A stretch of 21,871 nt of DNA from IMG/VR virus record IMGVR_UViG_3300031851_004567, positions 1-21,871 of that record. One strand, given 5' to 3'. The notes under the pieces were generated by a model. The model saw only the letters and a program-made list of their open reading frames with translations, searched no databases and was not told the origin of the DNA. A program made the position numbers and the translations under genes. Below, in pieces: positions 17,601-21,871 of this stretch. Position 1 is the stretch's first letter, and each line of letters opens with the position of its first letter. This DNA is from a virus.

Positions 17601-20600
17601 TTACACTTAGTGCTGTTAGGAATAACCAAAGATGGATATTGCTGAGTCATATCGTAGAATGCTTTAGCTACGATATACTCTTTGTTCTTCTGGATCAGAC
17701 GATATGCATCACGATAACGTGAACGTCCATCAGTTTGAGATGCCCCAGGATAGTAGAAGTCTGGATGCATGACAGCAATTTCTGCTGTTGCAAAGTCAAC
17801 AATCTCATCCTTATTGCCAGCAATCATGAAACTAGCGTCAGCATGACGGTTTGCAGCAACGCCGTAGGAAGAACCAAGAATTGGGTTGTTATAGTTGACC
17901 TTGATATTTCTAACAGTGTCGCCTTCACTGAAGACGCCGCTACTCAGGTCAGTATATGTAATTTCAGAGGAACGAACTTCTTCAAAGTCAAGGAAGTTAG
18001 CGTTGATTCTGCTATCAGAGTCAAGCAATTCGACAGGAGTGATACTAGATTTAGAAATATCATCCAACAGAACGTTAGGATAAGATTGACTAATCAAACG
18101 CTCAAAGAGTAGACCATAGAACGATGAACCAGCAGTCAGTTCTTGTGTATCAACAACGTCGTTGGTAATAGGATCGCGATAAGGTGCAAGAACAGTAATT
18201 CTTGCAGCAAGATTAGATCTTGTGGAGTAAACAATGTCTTGTAGACGGAAGTCAAATACACCAACCTCATACTCAGCGGTACCTGATGTCTTAGACAAAA
18301 CAATATCATTACCAGCAGTACCATCAACATTCAAGTTAATAGCATTAATTTGTGCAGTCGGGTTACCACGAGAGCGATTGGTGCAAACCAGAGTTTCGTC
18401 AAACTGGAAAAGGTTTTCCTGAGAAACACTTAACTGACTATCAATTAGTGCACTAAATCCAAGGGCACTAACATCAATTCTTTCATTGTTCTGGAAAGGA
18501 CCACCTGTGATGTCAACAATATCTACAGTGTTACCTGCAGATGAAATAACAGTTGCAAATGCATCACTCTGGTTACCTGTAATTTGGTAACCAATTTCTG
18601 GGAAAATACCAGACACATTGGAAAGTGTCAATCTGGTAATTGGTAGGAAGTCAATAGTTGCATCTCTATAGACAACTTTAGAAGGTGCCTTGGGTGCTTC
18701 TTTGAATACGATGTTACCACCAACAATGTCATAAGAAACAACAGGTGCCTGAACAACACCGTTAAGCAGGATCAACAACTGATTGTTGTTAACGATGACC
18801 TGTTCACCTTCAACAGTGATTGGGAACTGGGTCTCAATACCGTCAAACTGACCTGCAATGTCATCCAACTTCTTAACGATAGAAGTCAAGATTTCCTCAG
18901 AGTTGGTCAAACGCTTTCTACGGAAGAGAACTTCAGTGTTATTAAAGTCGGAATACTGAGGTTCAGCAGCAGCGAATGATGTAACTTCGTTAACGTTGGA
19001 GTATTCGTTGATGTTCACCTGTTTGATGAACTCAGTTCCAACCTTACGACCAGAGATGTCCTTACCGCCAGTCAGTTGTAACTGACCGAACATGTTGAAA
19101 CCAGCGGGGTGGTTGTTCTCCAGAATTTGTGCTTTCCAGAGGTTAATAGGACTTTGTGTCTTAATAACGTAGGAGAAGTTCTGATAGAAGAAGGAGTCTT
19201 GAATCTTCTGAACGATCTCGGAAGGTTTACCAACGTCATCGATAAACTTACCAGGTGTCTCAGTCAGAGAACCGATATTCAGCACACCTTTAGCAAGAGA
19301 GATGTTGTCAATAACACCAGATGCACGGGAGACTGTTCCATTGACACGTTGACCAGCAACAAACTCACCATCAAGATCTACAAGTTTCAAGATCTTAGGA
19401 CCGATCTGCCAACCATTGTTATTAGATACAGTTGCGAAAACAGTTGCAAGTTCTTCGCTATCGCCCATGTAAACTCTCTCACCCTGGAGGAATCTAGAGG
19501 TTTCAACGATTGCTTCAGCAGCACCACCAAATACTTCAGTAAGTAAAACTTGACGACCTGCACCCTGTGTCAGGAAGGTGATATAGTTACCAGACTCCGC
19601 ATCAGCAGGTGTCAGTGCAAATCTAATTTGATCACTTTCAAGAGAGTTTACATCACCAGCAATTGCATAATAGATCTGGTTTGCAACCAAACTGGTCAAA
19701 CCTGCAGAACTTGGTTTTGGAAGTTCGCCTTCAGTGGAACCAACATCATCTGCTCTAAATGAAATTGCAGCACCCTGGGTAATACCATGAGGGAAGTTAA
19801 ACTGCAGATAATTTAGGTCAAGGTTAACAACATAGTTAAACTCAGACTTCAAATTAACAACAGGTTCCGAAGAGTAACCTGCACCAGGATTCTTAATTTG
19901 AATCTCATTCAGTCTGTTGTTTTTAACGATTGCAACTGCTTCAGCACCAAATCCACCGCCACCTACGACAATAACGCTAGGAGCAGATGTATAACCAGCA
20001 CCAGGATTTGTGATCTTGATCTGGGACAAGATAGAGGTGTTGAACAACTGAAGGTTGACAGGGAATGTAATCTCAGGTTTCAGTGTATAGTCATGGGAGT
20101 AACCATAACCAAATTCATTGTTCTTAAGTTTTTTGATCTTACCGATGTTCTTACCCGTCAAGAACACAGATGCACCTGTACCCTCATCAGGGATGACGAC
20201 TTCTAAATCGGCACCTGAACCAGTTAACTGAGGTCCAAGAATACCTTGAATTGAATCAACATCAACACTACCAGTAGTATATCCTTTACCAGGATCAGTA
20301 ATTACAACGCTAGTGATAGTACCAGAACCGATTTCCTCATCAACAGCAACAGTAATACGACAGAGACCACCTTCACCATCACCAAGGATGGATACTTGAT
20401 CATATGTGCCGATTGCATATTCGGAACCACCAGAGGTAATATTGATACGTTCAATCTGACGGAAGGATGCAATATCCTGAATGATAGGCAACTTCTTATA
20501 GAAACCACCAGCAGAGATCAGTTTGATATTTGCAATAGGTCCGATTGCACGTTTAGATGATGTTGAGTATGTGGAATAAGGTACATCCTGATCATTCTCG

Positions 20601-21871
20601 CCAACGTTTGCATTCTGGAATTCAGGTTCACGAATCAACGGGAATTTGAAAATTGTATCACTTTCAGTTTCAGTAACAGTATATGTTCCATCAAAAGGTG
20701 TCTTCTTAACATCAACAAATGATGTTGAACCCACAGGAGAATTAGCACCAATTCTAGAAGGATCAAAATAATATGAGATATTGGTAACCTGACCATCAAC
20801 TTTCAACTTAACGAATGGTGAATTAGTACCATCAAACACACCAGGGGTGCCTTCTCTTTCAATATTATTGAATGAGTATTCAAGTTTGAATTCGTTATCT
20901 TGAGAGAATGATAAGAAGTACCCAGCGTTACTACTATCACTCATATCAAAGATATAGTTGTGATTTCTTGTTAGTATAAGAGTTGGGTGCTTAGTATAGA
21001 TGTTAACTCTTGCAATGCTATTCTGAACAAAAGCAGGTTCAGCAGCAGGAATACCACGCAATGTAAAAATGAAATTCCTAGAAGAGAATACCTCTTTAAT
21101 GAAGAATGAACCATTAAAATCGTTAGTTGTAAATCCTTCAGTAAACAGAATGTCACCAGCAGTGAAGTTGTGTCTAGAGTTGGCGACACAGAACACTTCA
21201 TTAGATCTAGTCTGAGATACAACCTTAATAGTTTTATCAAGTACAGCAGTTACACTAACTTGCTCAACGCTAGTTACGTTATTAATTTGCAGAACAGTAG
21301 GTTGGTCAACTTTAGGGTTAACGGTAACTGTACCGCCAATGCTTAGACTATCATTAGCAATGAAATTGGAATCACTAAAGATTTTATCAATTCGGATTGC
21401 ATACCAGTTTTCTGTAGCATCAAAGTCCTTAAACGTTGCATAATCACTCAGAGGATCGAACGTTTGAGTATGGGTCCAAGTAACAGTTCCATCGGTAGCA
21501 GTCCCGCTACCATGGGAAGGTGCGACCTTAGATGTTCGGCCTGCAACAGAACAAGTGTAGAGATTTCTTCCGTAATAAATTTGATCTCCAATGTCATATA
21601 CTATGAGCGATTGCCATAGAGGTTGTCTTGGAGTTGGGTATGCAGTATTGGAAAGATCCACTTCAATTGGATTAGTAGATCCCTGAGTGTAATCCCAAGA
21701 AACGCCACCATCAGTAGCATTACCAGTATCATGTGTTGGAGCGTTTAGACCAGAAGTACCAACAGTGGTTGCTGTATAAATTCTGCCAGCAGAATAAACT
21801 ACATCACCAGTAGTGTATGACTTTGCTTGCTCCCACTCTGTATATGCACGGGATGCAACAAAAGAAATACC
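8690..21871 (-). CDS. Giant modular virion structural protein (at least 4393 residues), N-terminus outside window
   Basis: A single frame is open from the right edge to the TAA at 8690-8692, giving 4393 codons plus the stop with no interruption. A GTG at 21661 can be read as a start, but the 70 codons before it are open in the same frame and encode another copy of the repeat that follows, so the true start lies upstream. Visible order (numbering from the edge): two carbohydrate-binding-like repeats (13-136); GxGY repeats (about 464-678); an 'NG..Q' module near 1030-1075; helical modules with C-x-x-D and GGN motifs, interrupted by beta modules and a LamG-like domain (about 1381-3394); small beta repeats (about 3500-3900); two more 'NG..Q' modules; GxGY repeats; and a C-terminal Ig-like domain. 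No enzyme motif or membrane segment was seen. It probably forms part of the outer baseplate or a long fibre. It occupies a position like T4 gene 7 upstream of gene 8, but I saw no convincing gp7 similarity. Confidence 0.9.
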   Translation of the reverse strand, partial: GISFVASRAYTEWEQAKSYTTGDVVYSAGRIYTATTVGTSGLNAPTHDTGNATDGGVSWDYTQGSTNPIEVDLSNTAYPTPRQPLWQSLIVYDIGDQIYYGRNLYTCSVAGRTSKVAPSHGSGTATDGTVTWTHTQTFDPLSDYATFKDFDATENWYAIRIDKIFSDSNFIANDSLSIGGTVTVNPKVDQPTVLQINNVTSVEQVSVTAVLDKTIKVVSQTRSNEVFCVANSRHNFTAGDILFTEGFTTNDFNGSFFIKEVFSSRNFIFTLRGIPAAEPAFVQNSIARVNIYTKHPTLILTRNHNYIFDMSDSSNAGYFLSFSQDNEFKLEYSFNNIEREGTPGVFDGTNSPFVKLKVDGQVTNISYYFDPSRIGANSPVGSTSFVDVKKTPFDGTYTVTETESDTIFKFPLIREPEFQNANVGENDQDVPYSTYSTSSKRAIGPIANIKLISAGGFYKKLPIIQDIASFRQIERINITSGGSEYAIGTYDQVSILGDGEGGLCRITVAVDEEIGSGTITSVVITDPGKGYTTGSVDVDSIQGILGPQLTGSGADLEVVIPDEGTGASVFLTGKNIGKIKKLKNNEFGYGYSHDYTLKPEITFPVNLQLFNTSILSQIKITNPGAGYTSAPSVIVVGGGGFGAEAVAIVKNNRLNEIQIKNPGAGYSSEPVVNLKSEFNYVVNLDLNYLQFNFPHGITQGAAISFRADDVGSTEGELPKPSSAGLTSLVANQIYYAIAGDVNSLESDQIRFALTPADAESGNYITFLTQGAGRQVLLTEVFGGAAEAIVETSRFLQGERVYMGDSEELATVFATVSNNNGWQIGPKILKLVDLDGEFVAGQRVNGTVSRASGVIDNISLAKGVLNIGSLTETPGKFIDDVGKPSEIVQKIQDSFFYQNFSYVIKTQSPINLWKAQILENNHPAGFNMFGQLQLTGGKDISGRKVGTEFIKQVNINEYSNVNEVTSFAAAEPQYSDFNNTEVLFRRKRLTNSEEILTSIVKKLDDIAGQFDGIETQFPITVEGEQVIVNNNQLLILLNGVVQAPVVSYDIVGGNIVFKEAPKAPSKVVYRDATIDFLPITRLTLSNVSGIFPEIGYQITGNQSDAFATVISSAGNTVDIVDITGGPFQNNERIDVSALGFSALIDSQLSVSQENLFQFDETLVCTNRSRGNPTAQINAINLNVDGTAGNDIVLSKTSGTAEYEVGVFDFRLQDIVYSTRSNLAARITVLAPYRDPITNDVVDTQELTAGSSFYGLLFERLISQSYPNVLLDDISKSSITPVELLDSDSRINANFLDFEEVRSSEITYTDLSSGVFSEGDTVRNIKVNYNNPILGSSYGVAANRHADASFMIAGNKDEIVDFATAEIAVMHPDFYYPGASQTDGRSRYRDAYRLIQKNKEYIVAKAFYDMTQQYPSLVIPNSTKCKRDLTYYVDAIAYDVFAGGNKYARKFIEEYYSNGNLAYINAQVTETVWGYNKAADYMKSALTNQLTGSTAVDGITYTHYADTSITPGLANYGGSGSAINNDDAGACADIQAALDTLAATISETLLSNQDFSDITPTEPTSYNSNETKCRRDVGLFVDAIVKDVRSGGNTNTVSFSKSYFEGATFINNGVVGEQAETWTALSKARDLTYRAINNLLYYKVMPTSGTGDNGVYNLNDPSTYDSSTALVEFTPTAAVYTPNSGSMVLTIGSHSLTTSDTVTIRPHSLSFQCDMDGGQAIKTYPQPYSTPFEDDLAISATSATTITVNVGASPLVQFTPTGATYTPATGDMEITIGAHSLEAGKHVTIADQSISFTCTQDGDVSVESYPRTTDMASGASLMIEGATATTITVNVGTSPASQQYAHTYSGASANAISAGGGFTHTFINASAGAVYTGGGVTAHSYDVDYASGGRQSVSNCANVQSTINTLTDIGLKTIAVGNLDYINSLANIDDGSFREGETVRVNKIAYKDRSSGLFALGDNITAKTSGATFKLAGVNAGLKWLFADATGVSATLQDREYITNSTLTNPGSSAVTQSIVVTNKSLSNSNKSLKFVTNSYLKQVDSYDFDFGTGNLTFEAWIYPTGISGTQYIFDCRRGSATSGLNIRMVDQTLRVFDHTTNIILSGNVFTTTNTWYHVAVVRNESVMSAYVNGTQAGSNASNSTDFGYGPCYIGADRNGSSGFIGNMDNVAVRKGEAYYTSAFTAPSTVSYGDTNIVLGLTGDTPFILSTTEVYATFTGTTVSSATAKSIDYDNKRVIIEDIDLSRDGHRVVAEILEKNDLWIAEVAVGRMQTEYPDFIIPGDNAAIQSYGGTTACIRDTRDYILDAIIKDLKYGGDYYTTTIARGYLATDGSVDFVEKELLQTLFAWQEAGRLAKYVVTTSDTDLTDPETQILRIPHGISGGASVTVQNEIDTLTNNILDILGPTGDRYRDAGNSLWKNRTYIAEEAVGYIQNKWQVTINGNAYDKLVMPGYGEPYCLRDLKDFVIPAIISDLITGGNSAVNNVIDQYLDSNKDILHVDEELLPMVDAIEYCKYLSLKAINQLLVTFGQAPPADQGADYSDDYYVAQYTQQTAYRQQDDAINNTVDPVGYDFNRSDIHRYLDAANMIEVNKDQIASEAVMSMNDLSKFSNIEVPGGQVNCMDDVKDYLDAVIHDLRIGGNSKVYDAAELYIEPEDNSLKHIEGEEEASIYVYKQARDMAVLTMRNGFGKDLVYGFGVGEENDPGDDSYDQNPMLSRYVDAANLIDRNIRFIAEEAVHRTTQEYPSFSINGGQAGTRSGGVQFDVENAVYTASNGEMVLTIGTHSLTTSNKVYIELESIIFTCTQDGNASNHAYPRNTDPAYDASLAITAADATTITVNVGASPVGQQYDHTFVSALPNAVTSAGSVDCVHDITDILQALVFHLKYGGNSKVVDAAQFYVNASNALLHVGSQATETVYAMVEAKKIMFDVMRSVPTLNTGNHVHNYSQKFYEDLDFYPYRQRSRDNPTMEQTSLAGATDANKSRAADAYWLIRNNARYIAEGTVGMYVANNGWTIPTGTVACVDDVERIIQSVAYHVAYAGNSYIYDIGEEYVNNPHLDATERQRSTSIISYIRSNIIDHIIRNELIPSNITTNWGSYTSLQQYRDLTITTDVTQPACPTEVSAAQTLMQTVEDILTANSMSGQTRTVANNGGPCSNVEAAIDTIMQIVTDTITTPTSLASVQRTLPAIWPIKYSGNHADRDLSVSYDNAAAGWNSTCATIESAINTLFDVGINTIEAAWLGTTPHLGTISRTTPASVYTNTKYQAYTCYNVLSATMTLYDLLSGTLGAAKHTDHTIAEFIRFNDHAIAQRAIDQTVTQYSTGTNPDTTYAQAILEAMIYDLATGGNAGAFELAATWFDGEGTFIAYPDIDRIRLIFAMNKVREYAKDIVMNYNGPGWSGYDTFYPPAVGGYQPRIEYDQEYSEFSMDSSLNCLEFALERSTFPSENVVTFTASTDAVNLTNVYDEGEDYNTDPALVLLTPTIEVGFEREENRVRINRTNFFRRGDLLQYTLASATSLDGANDQDFYYVLNAQANWFEIARVPQHDGRYRPFRLDTTNSGNQNFTTARRSGIIRNTINYGTRDIQTPISAGFNIADVLIGTATGASSEVSSQLLNRAEVVKTYKYFGLSAMSQEKFVDGEVIQVQGATVNQGIALQTIARNELNNGHIRIRSITGTISAGDVLEGVDSGATATVTSTVEDRLLINTKLGQFFTGDWLFKDTTSTEAKVSVFNDKRGVLTGNTGGRITVDVETINSGWESGDVIYGSKTEKILDLVGIRDGGSPITINTYIHGDRTIKLSLSSVVRDTGYTGNFTVGDQLYLLQGTAIAVPGWTAYVTSWDYRPDEGINDLYIGSVSGDPSVPASTVGLGGYTIGKFENLNNFPVIYGEVSAYTETAYESYGRIVSIEQSGITARVWLEDVVGTFSDNMTLISDNGWIAATSTASDLVGRVDRYFRGFDGEQTIFKLTIANGEQYLPDPAGHMMIFVNGIMQPPGANNAFTASSDEITFTEPPEIGSEFIGYYVGKLRQLDDISFEFDSLRSSFNLKITGGFYSLTLTEGVSSNTIKPENNIICSLNGVIQEPGIGYTLVGSRIIFAETPRAGSTFVAFSYVGSEADVIASYVVPPIEAGDKLFIEGEDESDPREVALIESSNSLVTFEYTGTVKGRNASALATIRRGTIDAAIITNPGNGYTTRPNVAVISSSGFDGRIRALMGIANIAIKTPGVGYSLPEVTVSNVVEDDFVTPEGAPVNDGLDVYAGEGIDPNTGQTITIENGAIQITRNPSNVTVNQGQTAAFTVIAVFNAEDGDPVGTTSGLNYQWQRKNYGETNWTNITGANQATYDTGSASQADDSDEYRVAITYAGATPVYSNSAVLNVQTGATVISNFVPNSIFAQ
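8720..9055 (-). other. C-terminal Ig-like domain of the giant protein
   Basis: Roughly the last 110 residues follow an Ig-like pattern: NPSNVTVNQGQTAAFTVIA, YQWQRK, a DEYRVAITYAG strand and a closing NSAVLNV strand. The domain resembles the one in the YHYH protein encoded next, although the intervening loops differ in length. Confidence 0.75.
9538..9930 (-). repeat. Paired 'NG(V/I)xQxP' modules in the giant protein
   Basis: Two adjacent copies share the pattern NG-(I/V)-x-Q-x-P, a variable loop, (E/R)I(T/I)F-x-E-(P/T)P and a GS-x-F-(I/V) strand ending in (Y/S)YVG. The copies are at about 9800-9930 (VNGIMQPPG ... IGYYVG) and 9538-9665 (LNGVIQEPG ... FSYVG). A third copy lies about 9 kb upstream in the same gene at 18650-18785 (LNGVVQAP ... 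NIVFKEAP). Confidence 0.65.
12030..12525 (-). repeat. Four short Cys-led helical motifs (C-x-x-(V/I)-x-(A/S) ... T-(L/I/M))
   Basis: Between the seventh and eighth helical modules there are four copies of a short motif: CPTEVSAAQTLMQ, CSNVEAAIDTIMQ, CATIESAINTLFD and CYNVLSATMTLYD. Two more copies occur near 17270-17290 (CADIQAALDTLAA) and 16150-16185 (CANVQSTINTLTD). Each is predicted to be a helix with a leading cysteine, and most follow a loop rich in N, G, S or Y. Confidence 0.6.
13280..13600 (-). repeat. 'Third copy of IGxHSL beta module, nested inside a helical module
   Basis: The stretch contains AVYTASNGEMVLTIGTHSLT, FTCTQDG, AYPRNTDP and TITVNVGASP. It sits between the first helix of the sixth helical module (ending in SFSINGGQAG) and that module's C-x-x-D part (CVHD), so one domain is inserted into the other. 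The paired copies lie about 3 kb upstream at 16360-16885. Confidence 0.7.
15262..15840 (-). other. LamG / concanavalin A-like domain in the giant protein
   Basis: About 190 residues show the hallmarks of a Laminin_G_3-type jelly roll: a LKFVTNSYL strand, GNLTFEAWIYPTG, W-Y-H-V-A-V-V-R, a VNG turn, CYIGADRNG, and FIGNMDNVAVRKGEAYYTSA near the end. Domains of this family often bind carbohydrates, which fits a receptor-binding role. No calcium-binding residues were assigned. Confidence 0.8.
16360..16885 (-). repeat. Tandem pair of IGxHSL beta modules in the giant protein
   Basis: Two consecutive copies of about 85 residues each follow the pattern F-T-P-T-x-A-x-YTP, (L/I)TIG(S/A)HSL, S-(L/I)-SF-x-C-x-x-DG, SYPR or TYPQ, and TATTITVNVG-(A/T)-SP. 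A third copy lies at 13280-13600. This module recurs in long structural proteins of marine T4-like phages. Its cysteine and aromatic positions are conserved in all three copies here. Confidence 0.75.
19840..20480 (-). repeat. GxGY beta repeats in the giant protein
   Basis: Units include GGSEYAIGTYDQVSI, PGKGYTTGSVDV, PGAGYTSAPSVIVVGGGG and PGAGYSSEPVVNLK, the same type as in gp8 and the 618-residue protein. Two more units occur near the C-terminus, around 9190-9310 (PGNGYTTRPNVAVI and PGVGYSLPEVTV). Confidence 0.65.
21464..21835 (-). repeat. Tandem carbohydrate-binding-like repeats at the right edge
   Basis: Two copies of about 51 residues, 73 residues apart, share W-x(5)-Y-x-x-GD-x-(V/I)-Y-x-x-(G/R)-x-(I/L)-Y-(T)-x(n)-(A/V)-A-P-(T/S)-H-x-(T/S)-G-x-ATDG-x-V-(S/T)-W. 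The first copy spans 21683-21835 and the second 21464-21616. The W...Y..GD.V.Y.G..Y core is reminiscent of CBM5/12-type chitin-binding modules and recurs in phage structural proteins. More copies may lie beyond the window edge. Confidence 0.65.

Larger units (their letters stand above)
11690..17730 (-). repeat. Family of about eight helical modules with C-x-x-D and GGN motifs
   Basis: Each module follows a common order: a D-A...I..N...IA.EAV helix, a P-containing loop, C-x-x-D, a hydrophobic helix (D-(A/I)-(I/V)-x-x-D-(L/V)), a GGN or close variant, and an acidic/aromatic tail. Approximate positions in reading order: 17420-17730 (CKRD, GGN), 16940-17170 (CRRD, GGN, first helix lost), 14790-15130 (CIRD, GGD), 14290-14650 (CLRD, GGN), 13808-14150 (CMDD, GGN), 13070-13735 (CVHD, GGN, split by an inserted beta module), 12605-12930 (CVDD, AGN) and 11690-11985 (GGN, cysteine absent). 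The copies have diverged strongly at DNA level. I do not recognise the fold. Confidence 0.7.

Noticed and set aside
21659-21661. GTG at 21661 as the start of the giant gene
   Set aside because: The frame is open for 70 more codons to the window edge and those codons encode a copy of the repeat found just after the GTG, so the GTG is internal.
8690-21871. Giant gene as a direct T4 gp7 homologue
   Set aside because: Its position upstream of gp8 would fit, but I found no gp7-like sequence in the visible part; the N-terminus is missing, so the question stays open.

Overview
The window reads as part of the late structural (baseplate and tail-fibre) cluster of a T4-like marine myovirus, most likely a cyanophage of Synechococcus or Prochlorococcus. 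Three things point there: a recognisable baseplate wedge protein gp8 whose N- and C-terminal signatures match T4 gp8, a DUF4815 structural protein of the kind found in marine T4-like phages, and T4-type late-promoter octamers (TATAAATA and near matches) in the gene junctions. The host is inferred from family knowledge; no host-specific metabolic gene is present.

All genes lie on the minus strand and are packed almost end to end, so transcription runs from base 21871 towards base 1. In that order: (1) a giant structural gene, 8690-21871, open through the right edge (at least 4393 codons, true start outside the window); (2) a YHYH plus Ig-like protein, 7090-8676; (3) a tail-fibre-like protein ending in a cupredoxin-like domain, 5568-7064; (4) a protein with glycine-rich GxGY repeats, 3708-5564; (5) gp8, 2140-3675; (6) a DUF4815 protein, 1-2135, cut by the left edge. 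There are no tRNAs, mobile elements, CRISPR arrays or intergenic spaces above about 35 bases.

The proteins appear to be assembled from a shared set of small modules. These include GxGY glycine-rich beta repeats, a 'GE/GD...G.(T/S)SG..A.V' beta motif, 'NG..Q.P' modules, Ig-like domains, a LamG-like domain, a carbohydrate-binding-like tandem at the right edge, and a family of about eight helical modules with C-x-x-D and GGN motifs unique here to the giant protein. Together they probably form the outer baseplate and host-recognition apparatus, anchored by gp8. The most striking points are the size and modular construction of the giant protein, the intact type-1 copper ligand set (His, Cys, His, Met) at the C-terminus of the tail-fibre-like protein, and late-promoter-like octamers that overlap or abut the preceding stop codons.
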